From NCBI RefSeq assembly GCF_905397275.1, contig NZ_CAJPUY010000009.1, forward strand, positions 223,183 through 287,182: DNA of 64,000 nucleotides, in the 5' to 3' direction. Of the stretch, positions 8,794 to 19,467 are shown in pieces. A model generated the notes under the pieces. The model saw nothing but the letters and a program-made list of their open reading frames with translations. It ran no database searches and was not told where the DNA came from. This DNA comes from Cupriavidus yeoncheonensis. Lineage in GTDB: Bacteria > Pseudomonadota > Gammaproteobacteria > Burkholderiales > Burkholderiaceae. Both the position numbers and the translations under genes were made by a program. Each line of letters starts with the position of its first letter. Position 1 is the first letter of the stretch.

Positions 8794-9615
8794 TCAGATC
8801 GTGGCGGGCCTGGCGTTGTCGAGCGAGTACGGGGACAGCAGGCGGACCATCTGGGCAAACGCCTTCGGGTTGCCTGCCAGGACTTCGCCTTGCTCCAACT
8901 GGCGCGCTTCGCCGGCATAGTTGCCGACCAGGCCGCCCGATTCGGAGATCAGCAGCATGCCGGCGGCCATATCCCACGGCTTCAGGCCGCTTTCGAAGAA
9001 GCCGTCCAGGCGGCCGCAGGCCACGTAGGCCAGATCCAGCGCGGCGGCGCCCGGGCGGCGCAGGCCGGCGCAGCTGCGCGTCATCAGCGCGAAGATCTCC
9101 AGGTACTCTTCCACGCCCTCCAGGTCGCGGAACGGGAAGCCGGTGCCGATCAGGCAGTCGGCCAGCTTGTCGCGGCGCGTTACGCGGATGCGGCGGTTGT
9201 TCAGGAACGCGCCGGCGCCCTTGGAAGCGGTGAACAGCTCGTCGCGGGTCGGATCATAGACCACTGCCTGCGTCGGCACGCCGCGATGCAGCTGGGCAAT
9301 GGATACCGCGTACTGAGGGAAGCCGTGGATGAAGTTGGTGGTGCCGTCGAGCGGATCGATGACCCAGGTGTACTCGTGGTTGTCTTCGCCCTCGGCCCAG
9401 GACTGGCCGGACTCTTCCGCTAGAATGGCGTGTTCGGGGTAGGCCGTGCGGATGATCTCGATGATGGCCGCTTCGGCAGCCTTGTCGACCTCGGTCACGA
9501 AATCGTTGTGTTGCTTGCGCGAGACGCGCACCAGATCGACGTCGATCGACGCGCGGTTGATGATGGAACCTGCCTTGCGGGCCGCCTTGATGGCGATATT
9601 GAGCATCGGATGCAT
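8794..9615 (-). CDS. suhB: inositol-1-monophosphatase family protein SuhB
   Basis: 273-residue FIG-superfamily phosphatase. The lithium-sensitive metal site is present: EVDKAAE, the Glu in ILAEESG, the signature [12 protein letters not shown], and the C-terminal [15 protein letters not shown]. It hydrolyses inositol monophosphates; in E. coli SuhB also acts with Nus factors on rRNA antitermination. The frame is open upstream to 10221, but [16 protein letters not shown] is the conserved start. It is divergent from trmJ, the arrangement known from other proteobacteria. A clear terminator follows. Confidence 0.93.
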   Translation of the reverse strand: MHPMLNIAIKAARKAGSIINRASIDVDLVRVSRKQHNDFVTEVDKAAEAAIIEIIRTAYPEHAILAEESGQSWAEGEDNHEYTWVIDPLDGTTNFIHGFPQYAVSIAQLHRGVPTQAVVYDPTRDELFTASKGAGAFLNNRRIRVTRRDKLADCLIGTGFPFRDLEGVEEYLEIFALMTRSCAGLRRPGAAALDLAYVACGRLDGFFESGLKPWDMAAGMLLISESGGLVGNYAGEARQLEQGEVLAGNPKAFAQMVRLLSPYSLDNARPATI

Positions 9616-9793
9616 GAATCTCTCCAGGCCGGCCGGAACCTCGCGGCGGCGCGAACAGATTCGCGCACCGAGCCCCCGGCAGCTGACAACACAACGAATT
9701 GTAGAAGAACGTGGGGCGTCGCCATATGTGCCGCAAGCTTCTCGCGAGCAGGCAAAATATCGGCGCCGCGCCAAAAATGAAGCTGAATTGTAT

Positions 9794-10672
9794 ATGAATC
9801 CGGCAAACGACACGAGCCAGGCCGTCGGAACGGCCACAGCGACCACGCCCGCGGACGGGATGTTCGCCCGCGTGCGCTTTGTATTGGTGGAGACCAGCCA
9901 CCCCGGCAATGTCGGCTCGGTGGCGCGCGCCATCAAGACCATGGGCTTCGGCAGCCTGGTGCTGGTTTCGCCACGCGAGCCGGCCGTGCGTGAACATCCG
10001 GACGCGGTGGCCATGGCCAGCGGCGCCGATGACGTGCTGGCCGGCGCGGTGATCGTCGACAGCATCGAGGCCGCGCTGGAGGGTGCCACGCAGACCGTGG
10101 CCATGACCGCGCGACAGCGCGAGTTCGGCCCGCCGCGCGTGCTGCCGCGCGACGCCGCTGCGCGCGGCGCCGCAGCACTGGCCACGCGCGCCGAAGACGA
10201 AGTCGCGTTCGTGTTCGGCAACGAGCGCTATGGCCTGCCCAACGAAGTCGTCGAGCGCTGCGCGGCGGTGACGCATATCCCGGCCAATCCCGCCTATACC
10301 TCGCTCAACCTGGCCCAGGCGGTGCAGCTCATCGCGTACGAGATGCGCCTGGCGTTGCTGGATCGCGTGCAAGGCGCGCCGGACGACAGTGGCAATATCG
10401 GCTATGCTGGTGAGCCGGCAACGGCGGAGCAGGTCGAATCGATGTTCGGACACCTGCAGCAGGGGCTGGAAGCGATCGGCTTCCTCGATCCCGGCAATCC
10501 GCGCAAGCTGATGTCGCGCCTGCGGCGTCTGCTGGCCCGTGCGGGGCTGGAGCGCGAGGAAGTGAATATCCTGCGCGGTATTGCCAAGCACATGCTGGTG
10601 GCGGTGCGAAAGAGTACCGGCAAGCCAGAGCAATCCGGGCCGGCAGCGCCGTCCCGGCAAGAGGAGCACTGA
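9794..10672 (+). CDS. trmJ: tRNA (cytidine/uridine-2'-O-)-methyltransferase TrmJ
   Basis: 292-residue SPOUT-class methyltransferase that 2'-O-methylates nucleotide 32 of tRNAs with SAM. The trefoil-knot motifs are visible: [20 protein letters not shown] near the N-terminus, [15 protein letters not shown] and [16 protein letters not shown]. The C-terminal ~80 residues form the helical dimerisation extension ([15 protein letters not shown]). A Thr/Ala-rich leader of about 20 residues precedes the core. Start ATG 9794 is the first Met before the conserved core. Divergent from suhB. Confidence 0.92.
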   Translation: MNPANDTSQAVGTATATTPADGMFARVRFVLVETSHPGNVGSVARAIKTMGFGSLVLVSPREPAVREHPDAVAMASGADDVLAGAVIVDSIEAALEGATQTVAMTARQREFGPPRVLPRDAAARGAAALATRAEDEVAFVFGNERYGLPNEVVERCAAVTHIPANPAYTSLNLAQAVQLIAYEMRLALLDRVQGAPDDSGNIGYAGEPATAEQVESMFGHLQQGLEAIGFLDPGNPRKLMSRLRRLLARAGLEREEVNILRGIAKHMLVAVRKSTGKPEQSGPAAPSRQEEH

Positions 10673-10933
10673 ACGGTGGCGCACAACCCGGCCCAGGTCC
10701 CGCATTTTCCCGCAGCGATGCGCCATGGCGCGCGCAGTCCGGGGGCTGGCCGCGTGCAGCTGTCCGGGCGATGTTGAACACGCGTCGAAGCCAATGACCC
10801 TGGCGGCATCGGGGCAGCAAATCTCTTACACTCCCTGATCCCGTTTTCACCGGCCAATGACCCCGCCGGCGACCGAGCCCACGGCAGATGCCGTCGTGGC
10901 CGGCGCACGGCGCGGCAACACGACACGACCAAG

Positions 10934-11677
10934 ATGTTCTCTCGCCTGAAGGAAGATATCGACACCATCATGCTGCGCGATCCCGCCGCGCGCAGCCGCC
11001 TTGAAGTCCTGACCTGCTATCCCGGCCTGCATGCCGTGGTGTTCCACCGCTTTGCCCATACCTGCTGGAATGCCGGATTCCACTGGCTCGGGCGCTGGAT
11101 CTCGCATTGGTCGCGCTTTCTCACCGGCATCGAGATTCACCCGGCGGTCAAGCTGGGCCGCCGCGTCTTTATCGACCACGGCATGGGCGTGGTGATCGGC
11201 GAAACCGCGGAGATCGGCGACGACTGCACCATCTACCAGGGCGTGACCCTGGGCGGCACGTCGCTGTACAAGGGGCAGAAGCGCCATCCGACGCTGGGCG
11301 CCAATGTGGTGGTGAGTGCCGGTGCGAAGGTGCTCGGCGGCTTCGAGGTGGGCGCTGGGGCGCGCGTCGGCTCCAATGCCGTCGTGCTCAAGCCCGTGCC
11401 GCCTGGCGCGACAGCCGTGGGCGTGCCGGCCCGCATCATCCTGGCTGATGCGCCCACATCGCAGCAAGGCGCGAAGCAGGAGTTCTCCGCGTATGGCATC
11501 ACGCCCAACGCGGATGATCCGGTCTCGCTCGCGCTCAAGGGCCTGATCGACAATGCGGCCAAGCAGAACGATCGCGTCGAGGCCGTGCTGGCCGCGCTGG
11601 ATCGGTTGGGCGAGCACCTGGAGAACACGCCGAACGACCGCTTCGACGCGAGCGAACTGCGCAGGTTGATGAAGTAA
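10934..11677 (+). CDS. cysE: serine O-acetyltransferase CysE
   Basis: 247-residue serine acetyltransferase, committing step of cysteine synthesis (serine + acetyl-CoA to O-acetylserine). The N-terminal helical part ([18 protein letters not shown]) is short, as in the small SAT type. The left-handed beta-helix of hexapeptide repeats contains [28 protein letters not shown] and VTLGGTS, followed by [15 protein letters not shown], with the catalytic His in DHGMG. A C-terminal extension carries an extra ~60 residues. No gene lies in the 260 bp upstream, which presumably holds its promoter. Confidence 0.92.
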   Translation: MFSRLKEDIDTIMLRDPAARSRLEVLTCYPGLHAVVFHRFAHTCWNAGFHWLGRWISHWSRFLTGIEIHPAVKLGRRVFIDHGMGVVIGETAEIGDDCTIYQGVTLGGTSLYKGQKRHPTLGANVVVSAGAKVLGGFEVGAGARVGSNAVVLKPVPPGATAVGVPARIILADAPTSQQGAKQEFSAYGITPNADDPVSLALKGLIDNAAKQNDRVEAVLAALDRLGEHLENTPNDRFDASELRRLMK

Positions 11678-11710
11678 GCGCGGAAGCGGGAAGACGGAAT
11701 CGGGAAGACA

Positions 11711-11738
11711 ATAAGGGGCAGCCTGGGCTGCCCCTTAT
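11711..11738. terminator. convergent terminator between cysE and lpxH
   Basis: Twelve-bp stem ATAAGGGGCAGC / GCTGCCCCTTAT with loop CTGG. It lies between the convergent genes cysE (+) and lpxH (-) and overlaps the last codons of lpxH. T-runs are short, so efficiency is uncertain. Confidence 0.7.
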
Positions 11739-12532
11739 GCTGTCTGCGGTAGCAGCTGGAAGCCGCCCTCGTCCAGTTGCAGCACCGCGGCGCGCGGATG
11801 GCTGCCGTCGAGGTCCCAGTCGGTCAGCACCCAGCGCACGCTCGAGACGTCCTGGTGTCGGGCGGGTCGGTGCGTGTGGCCATGCACAAGCAGCCGCGCA
11901 TCGCAGGCTTCAAGGAGTGCCGTCACCGCGGCCGGCGTGGCATCGCCGTATACGACCTGGGTCGGCAGGCCCTGCTCGAGCTGGCGCAGGCGTCCGGCTT
12001 CGCTGTCGGCGCGCAGGCGCCGCGCCACCGCCAGCCGTGCCGACAGCGGCAGGGCCAGGAACACTCGCTGCACCCAGGGCTTGCGGGTCCAGCGTCGAAA
12101 GCGGTTGTAGCGCTCGTCATCGGTGCACAGCATGTCGCCGTGGCTCAGCACGACGCGCTGGCCGGCGCAGAGAATGACAGTCGGGTCGGGCAGCAAGGTT
12201 ACGCCCGCAGCGCTGGCAAAGCGCTTGCCCAACAGGAAGTCGCGGTTGCCGTGCATCAGGTAGACCGGCACGCCGCGCCCGGCCAGCGCGCGCAGCGCCA
12301 TCGCCACCTGCGTGGCAAACGGGGAGCTGGTCTCTTCGTCTCCGACCCAGAACTCGAAGAAGTCGCCCAGGATGAAGAGCGTGCGGGCCTCTTTGGCGGC
12401 GCGCTCCAGCACGCGCTCGAACGCGGCCAGCGTGCGGGGCATGCCCGGGGTCAGGTGCAGGTCGGAAATGAACCACGCCGGCGCCTGTACCTCGAGGGGA
12501 CCGGCCACCGGCGTGGTGGGGATTGCGGTCAT
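11735..12532 (-). CDS. lpxH: UDP-2,3-diacylglucosamine diphosphatase LpxH
   Basis: 265-residue calcineurin-like phosphoesterase of lipid A synthesis, producing lipid X from UDP-2,3-diacylglucosamine at the inner membrane. All metal motifs are present: FISDLHL (DxH), ILGDFFEFWVGDE (GD), MHGNRDFLLG (GNRD, the LpxH form of GNHD), VVLSHGDMLCTDD and LLVHGHTHRPA. I use MTAIPTTPVAG (12532) as start; the frame is open 18 codons further. It is the last gene of the likely ppiA-ppiB-lpxH unit, 76 bp after ppiB. Confidence 0.93.
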   Translation of the reverse strand: MTAIPTTPVAGPLEVQAPAWFISDLHLTPGMPRTLAAFERVLERAAKEARTLFILGDFFEFWVGDEETSSPFATQVAMALRALAGRGVPVYLMHGNRDFLLGKRFASAAGVTLLPDPTVILCAGQRVVLSHGDMLCTDDERYNRFRRWTRKPWVQRVFLALPLSARLAVARRLRADSEAGRLRQLEQGLPTQVVYGDATPAAVTALLEACDARLLVHGHTHRPARHQDVSSVRWVLTDWDLDGSHPRAAVLQLDEGGFQLLPQTA

Positions 12533-12608
12533 GCGCGCGGCCCGAACGGTGTGGTTGCCGGCAGGAGAGGCTGCATGAAGCCGCAATCGTGAGGCATGGG
12601 TCGCGTAC

Positions 12609-13109
12609 TTACTCGACGACCACGGCCTTTTCGATCACCACGTCTTCCAGCGGCACGTCCTGGTGGAAGCCCGAGCTGCCGGTGCGCACGCCCTTGATCT
12701 GCTCGACCACGTCGGTGCCTTCGACGACCTTGCCGAACACGGCATAGCCGAAACCCTGCGGCGTCGGCGAGCTGAAGTTCAGGAAGTCGTTGTCGACCAC
12801 GTTGATGAAGAACTGGGCCGTGGCGGAGTGGGGCGCATTGGTGCGCGCCATGGCCACGGTGTACTTGTCGTTCTTCAGGCCGTTGCCGGCTTCGTTCTCG
12901 ATCGGGGCGTCGGTGCCCTTTTGCTTCATGCCGGGTTCGAAGCCGCCGCACTGGATCATGAAGTTCTTGATCACGCGATGGAAGATGGTGTTGTCATAGT
13001 GGCCCTTGCGGACGTACGACAGGAAGTTCTCGACCGTCTTCGGAGCCTTCTCGGCGTCGAGTTCGATGGTGATGAGACCCTGGTTGGTTTGGAGCTGGAC
13101 CTTGGACAT
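12609..13109 (-). CDS. ppiB: cytoplasmic cyclophilin peptidyl-prolyl isomerase PpiB
   Basis: 166-residue cyclophilin without signal peptide. Catalytic segments: [17 protein letters not shown] (catalytic Arg in FHRV), [13 protein letters not shown] and [12 protein letters not shown]. It accelerates proline isomerisation during folding. It lies 24 bp downstream of a secreted paralogue of the same family (13134-13721), an apparent tandem duplication that supplies both cytoplasm and periplasm. Confidence 0.93.
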   Translation of the reverse strand: MSKVQLQTNQGLITIELDAEKAPKTVENFLSYVRKGHYDNTIFHRVIKNFMIQCGGFEPGMKQKGTDAPIENEAGNGLKNDKYTVAMARTNAPHSATAQFFINVVDNDFLNFSSPTPQGFGYAVFGKVVEGTDVVEQIKGVRTGSSGFHQDVPLEDVVIEKAVVVE

Positions 13110-13133
13110 GGGGCTTTCCTCTGTACGGTGTGT

Positions 13134-13721
13134 TTATTGAATGATGCTGGCCGACTCGATCACGATGGGCGCGGCCGGCACATTGCGCATGGGGCCGTAG
13201 GCCGTGGTCGGCACGTTCTTGATCTTCTCGATCGTATCCATGCCTTCCACCACCTTGCCGAATACGGCGTAGCCGTTGCCGTCCGGCTGCGGGTAGTCGA
13301 GATTCGGATTATCCACCACATTGACGAAGAACTGCGCGGTGGCGGAATTCGGGTTGGCGGTGCGTGCCATGGCAACGGTGCCGGCCTTGTTCTTCAGGCC
13401 GTTCTGCGCCTCCAGTGGGATCGGCGCGCGCGTGGCCTTCTCCTTCATCTCGCGGTCGAAACCGCCGCCCTGCACCATGAAGCCATTGATCACGCGATGG
13501 AAGATGGTGCCGCTGTAGAAGCCGCTCTTCACGTACTCCATGAAGTTGGCGACGGTCTTGGGCGCCGCGTCGGGATAGACCTCGACGGTGAACTTGCCCT
13601 GGCTGGTGACGAACTGCACACGTTCGGCCTTCTGCGTCTGCTGGGCCATGGACGGCAGGGCGGACAGGGCCAGTGCGGCGGCGCTCAGGCCGGCCAGGAG
13701 GATGCGGCGGGAACGGATCAT
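13134..13721 (-). CDS. ppiA: periplasmic cyclophilin peptidyl-prolyl isomerase PpiA
   Basis: 195 residues with a Sec signal peptide (RRILLAGLSAAALALSALP, cleavage after SMA-Q). The mature cyclophilin domain shows TIFHRVINGFMVQGGGF, SATAQFFVNVVDN and [15 protein letters not shown]. It is a periplasmic folding catalyst. It is closely similar to the adjacent ppiB throughout the core, which indicates gene duplication. It lies 79 bp downstream of the TPR protein gene on the same strand. Confidence 0.93.
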   Translation of the reverse strand: MIRSRRILLAGLSAAALALSALPSMAQQTQKAERVQFVTSQGKFTVEVYPDAAPKTVANFMEYVKSGFYSGTIFHRVINGFMVQGGGFDREMKEKATRAPIPLEAQNGLKNKAGTVAMARTANPNSATAQFFVNVVDNPNLDYPQPDGNGYAVFGKVVEGMDTIEKIKNVPTTAYGPMRNVPAAPIVIESASIIQ

Positions 13722-13800
13722 GACTGCGGCTCCGGTAGTCTTGAAGATTGCGTCGGGCGTTGGCGGCCCGGCGACGGAAGAGGAAAGGGGCTTGGCGGTA

Positions 13801-14454
13801 TCAGCGTGCGGCCGGGGCGCTGGCAGGCGCGTGGATCACAGCCGGGGACGCCGGGCCTGCCGGGTTTCCGGCCGGCCGCAACTGACGCAGCGCCGAGCTG
13901 GCGCGCACGTCGCCAGGGTTGCGGCGCACGGCCTCGGCATAGGCCTGTTCGGCCAGGCGGCGGTAGACGTCGCCCAGGTTGGTATAGCCAACGGCAAAGG
14001 CGGGTTTGACCTCCGTGGCGAGCAGCAGCTCCGCTTCCGCGCGCTTCAGGTCACCGCGCTTCGCGTAGAGCAGCGCCAGGTTGTTGTGCGGCTCGGGCAG
14101 TTCGGGGAAGTCCTGCGCCATTTCGGCGAAGGCCTGGATCGCCTCGTCCTCGCGGCCAGCCTGCGCCATGGCCCAGGCGCGCTCGAAACGGGCCTGCGCA
14201 TTGCGCGGGTTGGTGGCCAGCACGCGGTCGTAGCTGGAAATGGCTTCGTCGTAGCGCTTGCCGGCGGCGGCGCGTTCGGCCTTGGCCATGCCAGGATCGG
14301 CCGAGCGCGGGCCCGATGGCGGCGCGGTCGGGGCGGCCAGGGACAGCGGGCCGTTCTGCGCATGGGCGGTGCCTGCCAGCGCGGCAAGGACGGCCAGTGC
14401 GGTCATGGCGCGGCGCGCTGGGGCGAGGCGCTCGGTGGGCAGGGTCAGGCTCAT
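13801..14454 (-). CDS. exported tetratricopeptide-repeat protein
   Basis: 217 residues with a signal peptide ([17 protein letters not shown]). About residues 55-175 form three or more TPR units, seen as [21 protein letters not shown], then [18 protein letters not shown], then [20 protein letters not shown], with the typical small-residue helix packing. An Ala/Pro-rich tail follows. TPR proteins mediate protein contacts; a periplasmic role in envelope assembly is plausible but not shown. It is divergent from cysS, with 244 bp between the starts. The frame is open upstream to 14676, but the conserved signal peptide sets the start at 14454. Confidence 0.8.
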   Translation of the reverse strand: MSLTLPTERLAPARRAMTALAVLAALAGTAHAQNGPLSLAAPTAPPSGPRSADPGMAKAERAAAGKRYDEAISSYDRVLATNPRNAQARFERAWAMAQAGREDEAIQAFAEMAQDFPELPEPHNNLALLYAKRGDLKRAEAELLLATEVKPAFAVGYTNLGDVYRRLAEQAYAEAVRRNPGDVRASSALRQLRPAGNPAGPASPAVIHAPASAPAAR

Positions 14455-14698
14455 TGAAGGAGGGTCCGTTATACTCCGCGGCATTCTAGCAAAGCGGCAC
14501 AGCTGGCACGACGCGCGTGCATGCGGCCGCGCCGGGGCGCCGCCGGGGGCTGCGCTCGCAGTGCGTGGCGGCAAGGCGCTTCCGGTAAGATATGGGGCTC
14601 CGGTGTTTGTGCGTGCACCATCGCGCCGGGCCCGACGACGCCGTCGCGGGCCGGACGACTGCGTGCCGGCAGGCACCTCACATCACACTCATTGCTTC

Positions 14699-16087
14699 AT
14701 GCAGCTTCTGAACATCTACAACACGCTCGCGCGTGAGAAACAGCCATTCGTGCCCATCGAACCCGGCAAGGTCCGCATGTATGTGTGCGGCATGACCGTG
14801 TACGACTACTGTCACGTCGGCCACGCGCGCGTGATGGTGGTGTTCGACATGGTGCACCGCTGGCTGCGCGCCGCGGGCTACGAGGTGACCTTCGTCCAGA
14901 ACATCACGGATATCGACGACAAGATCATCCGCCGCGCGGCCGAGAACGGCGAGACGATCGGCCAGCTGACCACGCGCTTCATCCAGTACATGCACGAGGA
15001 TGCCGACGCGCTGGGCATCGTCCGCCCGGACCACGAGCCGCGCGCAACCGACTACGTGCCGCAGATGCTCGACCTGATCGGCAAGCTCGAAGCGAAGGGC
15101 CTTGCCTACCAGGCGACCGATGGCGACGTGAACTACTCGGTGCGCAAGTTCGATGGCTATGGCAAGTTGTCCGGCAAGTCGGTGGAAGACCTGCGCGCCG
15201 GCGAGCGCGTGACGGCCAACGATGCCAAGCAGGACCCGCTGGATTTCGTGCTGTGGAAGTCGGCCAAGGCAAGCGAGCCGCCCGAGAGCAAGTGGGACTC
15301 GAAGTGGGGCATGGGCCGCCCGGGGTGGCATATCGAATGCTCGGCCATGAGCTGCACGCTGCTGGGCGAGCATTTCGATATCCACGGCGGCGGCGCGGAC
15401 CTGCAGTTCCCGCACCACGAGAACGAGATCGCCCAGTCCGAGGGCGCGAGCGGCAAGCCGTTCGTCAATGTGTGGATGCACAACGGCTTCGTGCGCGTGA
15501 ATGACGAGAAAATGTCGAAATCGCTCGGCAACTTCTTCACGATCCGCGAAGTGCTGAAGGAGTACGACCCGGAAGTCGTGCGTTTCTTCATCCTGCGCGC
15601 GCACTACCGCAGCCCGCTGAACTACAGCGATGCCCATCTGGACGACGCCCGCCACGCGCTGACCCGTCTCTACACCGCGCTCAAGGACACCCAGCCCGGC
15701 GGCTATGCCGTTGACTGGGATGAGCCGCACGCGAAGCGCTTTGCCGAGGCCATGGGCGACGACTTCAACACGCCGATCGCCATGTCGGTGCTGTTCGACC
15801 TGGCCAGCGAGATCAACCGGACCGGCTCCTCCGTGGCGGCCCGCCAGCTCAAGGGACTGGCCGGCACGCTGGGCCTGCTCGAGCGCGACCCGCACACGTT
15901 CCTGCAGGGCGGCAAGCAGGCCAATGGCCCCACGCCGGAAGAGATCGAGGCACAGATCGCTGCGCGCAAGGCCGCCAAGGCCGGGCGCAACTTCGCCGAA
16001 GCCGACCGCATCCGCGCGGAACTGCTCGCCGCGGGCATCGTGCTGGAAGACAAGCCGGGCGGTGCGACCGAATGGAGGCGTGCTTGA
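14699..16087 (+). CDS. cysS: cysteinyl-tRNA synthetase
   Basis: 462-residue class I aminoacyl-tRNA synthetase. Key features: zinc ligand Cys in [14 protein letters not shown]-type motif CHVGHARV, zinc ligands in WHIECSAMS and [13 protein letters not shown], and the KMSKSLGN loop. The C-terminal helical tRNA-binding region follows. It charges tRNA-Cys. The reading frame is open far upstream (to 14258), but [12 protein letters not shown] is the standard N-terminus. The downstream glycosylase gene starts at the cysS stop codon. Confidence 0.96.
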   Translation: MQLLNIYNTLAREKQPFVPIEPGKVRMYVCGMTVYDYCHVGHARVMVVFDMVHRWLRAAGYEVTFVQNITDIDDKIIRRAAENGETIGQLTTRFIQYMHEDADALGIVRPDHEPRATDYVPQMLDLIGKLEAKGLAYQATDGDVNYSVRKFDGYGKLSGKSVEDLRAGERVTANDAKQDPLDFVLWKSAKASEPPESKWDSKWGMGRPGWHIECSAMSCTLLGEHFDIHGGGADLQFPHHENEIAQSEGASGKPFVNVWMHNGFVRVNDEKMSKSLGNFFTIREVLKEYDPEVVRFFILRAHYRSPLNYSDAHLDDARHALTRLYTALKDTQPGGYAVDWDEPHAKRFAEAMGDDFNTPIAMSVLFDLASEINRTGSSVAARQLKGLAGTLGLLERDPHTFLQGGKQANGPTPEEIEAQIAARKAAKAGRNFAEADRIRAELLAAGIVLEDKPGGATEWRRA

Positions 16088-16842
16088 ACGCTGCCGCGCG
16101 CAAGCCCGCCACGCCGGCCAAGACCCCCGCTTCCCGTGCCGCCAAGGGCAGCGCGAAGGAAGGGAAGGTCGTGCTGCCGGAAGCCGAGGCATTGCCGCTG
16201 CCGGTCGAGACCGTCGTCGATGCCGTACGCCCGGCGTACTGGGATGAGGCCTGTGCCGACCTGATGAAGCGCGACCGCATCCTGCGCAAGATGATCCCGA
16301 CGTACGGCCCGGCGCATCTGGTGTCGCGCGGCGATCCGTTCATCACGCTGGCGCGATCGGTGGTGGGTCAGCAGATTTCGGTCAAGGCGGCGCAATCGGT
16401 GTGGGAGCGCCTGGTCGACGCCTGCCCGAAGCTGACGCCTGCGCAGTTCCTGCGCGCCGGGCCTGAAAAGCTGGCCGCATGCGGGCTGTCGCGGCGCAAG
16501 GCCGAGTACATTGCCGACCTGGCGGACCACTTCAAGGCTGGCCGCGTCCATGTGAGCGAATGGGCGGTGATGGACGATGAAGCCGTCATTGCAGAGCTGA
16601 CGCAGATCCGCGGCATCGGCCGCTGGACGGCCGAGATGTTCCTGATGTTCAATCTGATGCGGCCCAACGTGCTGCCCCTGGATGACGTCGGGCTCATCAA
16701 CGCCATCTCGACCAATTACTTCAGCGGCGAGCCCGTGACCCGTAGCGAGGCGCGCGAAGTCGCGGCAAACTGGGAACCCTGGCGAACGGTGGCGACGTGG
16801 TATATGTGGCGTAGTCTCGACCCGTTGCCGGTGACGTATTAG
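16084..16842 (+). CDS. DNA-3-methyladenine glycosylase II (AlkA-type, HhH-GPD)
   Basis: 252 residues. The HhH-GPD fold is clear: [19 protein letters not shown], the helix-hairpin-helix and loop [19 protein letters not shown], and the catalytic Asp in LPLDDVGL. It removes alkylated purines in base excision repair. A basic Ala/Lys/Pro-rich tail of ~45 residues precedes the fold. I prefer TTG 16084, which overlaps the cysS stop and has GGAGG 5 nt upstream. ATG 16072 is the alternative but lacks a Shine-Dalgarno sequence and would put GGAGG inside the gene. Confidence 0.88.
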   Translation: MNAAARKPATPAKTPASRAAKGSAKEGKVVLPEAEALPLPVETVVDAVRPAYWDEACADLMKRDRILRKMIPTYGPAHLVSRGDPFITLARSVVGQQISVKAAQSVWERLVDACPKLTPAQFLRAGPEKLAACGLSRRKAEYIADLADHFKAGRVHVSEWAVMDDEAVIAELTQIRGIGRWTAEMFLMFNLMRPNVLPLDDVGLINAISTNYFSGEPVTRSEAREVAANWEPWRTVATWYMWRSLDPLPVTY

Positions 16843-16897
16843 GCATAGTCGTAACAAAAAGTAGCTGCAGGTGCAGTAAAGGCTATCTGCCCGGTGC

Positions 16898-16925
16898 AAA
16901 GATAGCGGCTAAATTCCGGTAGAAT
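16898..16925 (+). promoter_or_regulatory. candidate promoter of accA
   Basis: A good -10 hexamer TAGAAT at 16920-16925, 33 bp before the accA start, follows a poor -35 region. It lies in the only intergenic gap ahead of the accA-tilS pair. Confidence 0.45.
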
Positions 16926-16957
16926 GCGCCCCTTCACAGACAGGTACGTGTGATTTT

Positions 16958-17929
16958 ATGAAAACCACCTTCCTGGATTTTGAGCAGCCCATTGCCGAAC
17001 TCGAGGCAAAGATCGAAGAACTGCGCTTTGTGCAGGACGATTCGGCTGTCGATATTTCCGAAGAGATTTCGCGGCTGGCTGGCAAGAGCCAGCAGCTCAC
17101 CAAGGACATCTACGCCAACCTGACCCCGTGGCAGGTTGCGCAGATCGCCCGCCATCCGCAGCGCCCGTACACGCTCGACTACGTGCGTGAGATCTTCACC
17201 GATTTCCACGAGCTGCATGGCGACCGCACCTTTGCCGACGATCTTTCGATCGTTGGCGGCCTGGCCCGCTTCAACGGCCAGTCGTGCATGGTCATCGGCC
17301 ACCAGAAGGGGCGTGACACGAAAGAGCGCGCCATGCGCAATTTCGGCATGCCCAAGCCCGAGGGCTATCGCAAGGCCAAGCGCCTGATGGAACTGGCCGA
17401 CAAGTTCGGCCTGCCGATCTTCACCTTCGTGGATACGCCGGGCGCGTTCCCCGGCATCGATGCCGAAGAGCGTGGCCAGTCCGAAGCGATCGGCCATAAC
17501 CTCTACGTGATGGCCGGCCTGAAGGTGCCCCTGATCGCCACGATCATCGGCGAAGGCGGTTCGGGCGGTGCCCTGGCCATTGCCGTTGGCGACGTGGTGC
17601 AGATGCTGCAATTCGCCACCTACGCCGTGATCTCGCCGGAAGGCTGCGCCTCGATCCTGTGGAAGACGGCAGAGAAGGCGCCGGAAGCCGCGGAAGCCCT
17701 CGGCCTGACCGCCCACCGCCTGAAGGCGCTGGGCCTGATCGACAAGATCGTCAGCGAGCCGCTGGGCGGCGCTCACCGCGATGTCAAGGGCATGGCCGCC
17801 ATGCTCAAGCGTTCGCTGGCCGAATCGCTGCGCCAGTTCCAGGGCGTGAGCGTGAAGGAGCTGCAGGCGCGCCGCTACGAGCGCCTGCTCGCCTATGGCA
17901 AGTTCAAGGAAACCGGCGTCCAGGACTGA
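16958..17929 (+). CDS. accA: acetyl-CoA carboxylase carboxyltransferase subunit alpha
   Basis: 323 residues, full length for AccA. It shows the N-terminal [19 protein letters not shown] helix and the crotonase-like carboxyltransferase core with [36 protein letters not shown] and [12 protein letters not shown]. With AccD it transfers CO2 from carboxybiotin to acetyl-CoA, giving malonyl-CoA for fatty acid synthesis. tilS follows immediately. Confidence 0.96.
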   Translation: MKTTFLDFEQPIAELEAKIEELRFVQDDSAVDISEEISRLAGKSQQLTKDIYANLTPWQVAQIARHPQRPYTLDYVREIFTDFHELHGDRTFADDLSIVGGLARFNGQSCMVIGHQKGRDTKERAMRNFGMPKPEGYRKAKRLMELADKFGLPIFTFVDTPGAFPGIDAEERGQSEAIGHNLYVMAGLKVPLIATIIGEGGSGGALAIAVGDVVQMLQFATYAVISPEGCASILWKTAEKAPEAAEALGLTAHRLKALGLIDKIVSEPLGGAHRDVKGMAAMLKRSLAESLRQFQGVSVKELQARRYERLLAYGKFKETGVQD

Positions 17930-17930
17930 C

Positions 17931-19385
17931 TTGTCCGAGCGCCTGACCGACAAGGTCGCACAGGCCCTCCAGGCCAGTGCGGCCTTTGTTGTTTCTGGTG
18001 GTGCGGGGTCCGGTCCGGCCGCAATGGTGGTGGCCGTGGCGCTGTCCGGCGGCCGCGATTCGGTGGCGCTGCTCCATGCCGCGCAGGCCGCGGTGTCCGC
18101 ATGGAACCTGCCGGCCCGCGTGGTGGCCCTGCACGTGCATCATGGCCTGCAGGCGCAGGCAGACGACTGGGACAGGTTCTGCGCGGAGCTGTGCGCGCGC
18201 TGGCAGCTGGGCTATTTCGTGCGGCGTGTCTCGGTGCAAGCCGGCACGGGCGAGGGCATCGAAGCCGCCGCGCGGCGCGCGCGCTACGAGGCGCTCGGCG
18301 AGATGTGCCGCGCAAGCGGTGCCGGACTGCTGCTGTTTGCCCACCATCTCGACGACCAGGTCGAAACCGTACTGCTCAGGCTTTTTCGCGGCGCAGGCGT
18401 GGCGGGCATGGCCGGCATGCCCGCCACGCGCCGGCTGGACGAAGACGCCGACATCGTATTGCTGCGGCCTTGGCTGGAGGTGCCGCGCGCCGATATCGAT
18501 GGCTATTGCGCCTCGCATGAGCTGGTGTGGATCGAAGACCCATCCAACGACAGCACGCGTTACGCGCGCAACGCGCTGCGCGCGCAATTGCCGCAGCTGG
18601 AGCAGGCATTTCCCGCGTTGCGCGCAAATGTTGCGCAGGCCGCGGTCCATTTTGCGCAGGCCGCCAGCATGCTCGACGACCTGGCAGGCGCCGCACTGGC
18701 GCGCCTGGTTGTGCCAGGGCGCGATGCCGACACACTGGCCGAGCTGGACCTGCCGGGCCTTTGCGCATTACCGGCATCCCATGCCGATGCCGTGCTGCGC
18801 CTCTGGCTGCGCGACCTCGGCACCCGTGCGCCGTCGACGGCCAGGCTGGCCGCGATGCGAGAGCAATTGCTCGACCACGGTGGCGGCGAGCCGGCCATTG
18901 CGCATGACGGCCTGGTGCTGCGCAGATTCCAGGGCAGGGTCCTGGCCTGCAGGCGCGAGCCCGACACGCTGCCCGCGCCTCAGGCGTTCTCGTGGCGTGG
19001 CGAGGCGCGCATCGTGGTGCCGGCCTGGCGCGGCGAACTGCACTTCACGCGCGACGATACCTTTGGCGTGCCCGAAGCCATGTTGCGGCAGCCGCTACGG
19101 CTCGCAGGGCGCCACGGCGGCGAGCGCATCGTGCTTCGACCCGGTGGCCCCGCGCGCGCGCTCAAGCAGGCCTACCAGGAGGCCGGCGTGCCACGCTGGC
19201 GGCGATGCTGGCTGCCGCTGCTGTGGGCCGGCGATGTGCTGGTGATGGCTGCGGGCCTTGGCATGCACCGCCGCTGGGGCGAAGCGCCGCACGCGCCGCG
19301 CTGGCGTGTCGAGTGGGTGCAGGCGGCAATCGGGGCAAGCTGCGAGCAGCCCGGGGCTGGTCGCCCACATCACTTTCCGTCATAG
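17931..19385 (+). CDS. tilS: tRNA(Ile)-lysidine synthetase TilS
   Basis: 484 residues with an N-terminal PP-loop ATPase domain (AVALSGGRDSVALLHA), the motif LLFAHHLDDQVETVLLRLFRG and WIEDPSNDSTRYARN. The middle linker and the C-terminal TilS domain (LRLAGRHGGERIVLRPGG) follow. It converts C34 of tRNA-Ile(CAU) to lysidine. The start is either TTG 17931, one base after the accA stop with AGGA upstream, or ATG 17895, which would overlap accA by 35 bp. I favour 17931. Confidence 0.92.
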   Translation: MSERLTDKVAQALQASAAFVVSGGAGSGPAAMVVAVALSGGRDSVALLHAAQAAVSAWNLPARVVALHVHHGLQAQADDWDRFCAELCARWQLGYFVRRVSVQAGTGEGIEAAARRARYEALGEMCRASGAGLLLFAHHLDDQVETVLLRLFRGAGVAGMAGMPATRRLDEDADIVLLRPWLEVPRADIDGYCASHELVWIEDPSNDSTRYARNALRAQLPQLEQAFPALRANVAQAAVHFAQAASMLDDLAGAALARLVVPGRDADTLAELDLPGLCALPASHADAVLRLWLRDLGTRAPSTARLAAMREQLLDHGGGEPAIAHDGLVLRRFQGRVLACRREPDTLPAPQAFSWRGEARIVVPAWRGELHFTRDDTFGVPEAMLRQPLRLAGRHGGERIVLRPGGPARALKQAYQEAGVPRWRRCWLPLLWAGDVLVMAAGLGMHRRWGEAPHAPRWRVEWVQAAIGASCEQPGAGRPHHFPS

Positions 19386-19402
19386 TCCAACGCGTCTGCG
19401 CC

Positions 19403-19431
19403 TTGCCTGATGGGCTCGCTTCGTGTATTTT
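19403..19431 (+). promoter_or_regulatory. candidate sigma70 promoter of lysC
   Basis: TTGCCT (19403-19408), 17-bp spacer, TATTTT (19426-19431), about 37 bp before the lysC start codon. Confidence 0.45.
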
Positions 19432-19467
19432 CAAGGGCTTTGCACAATCGCTGGCGTCGACAAGAAG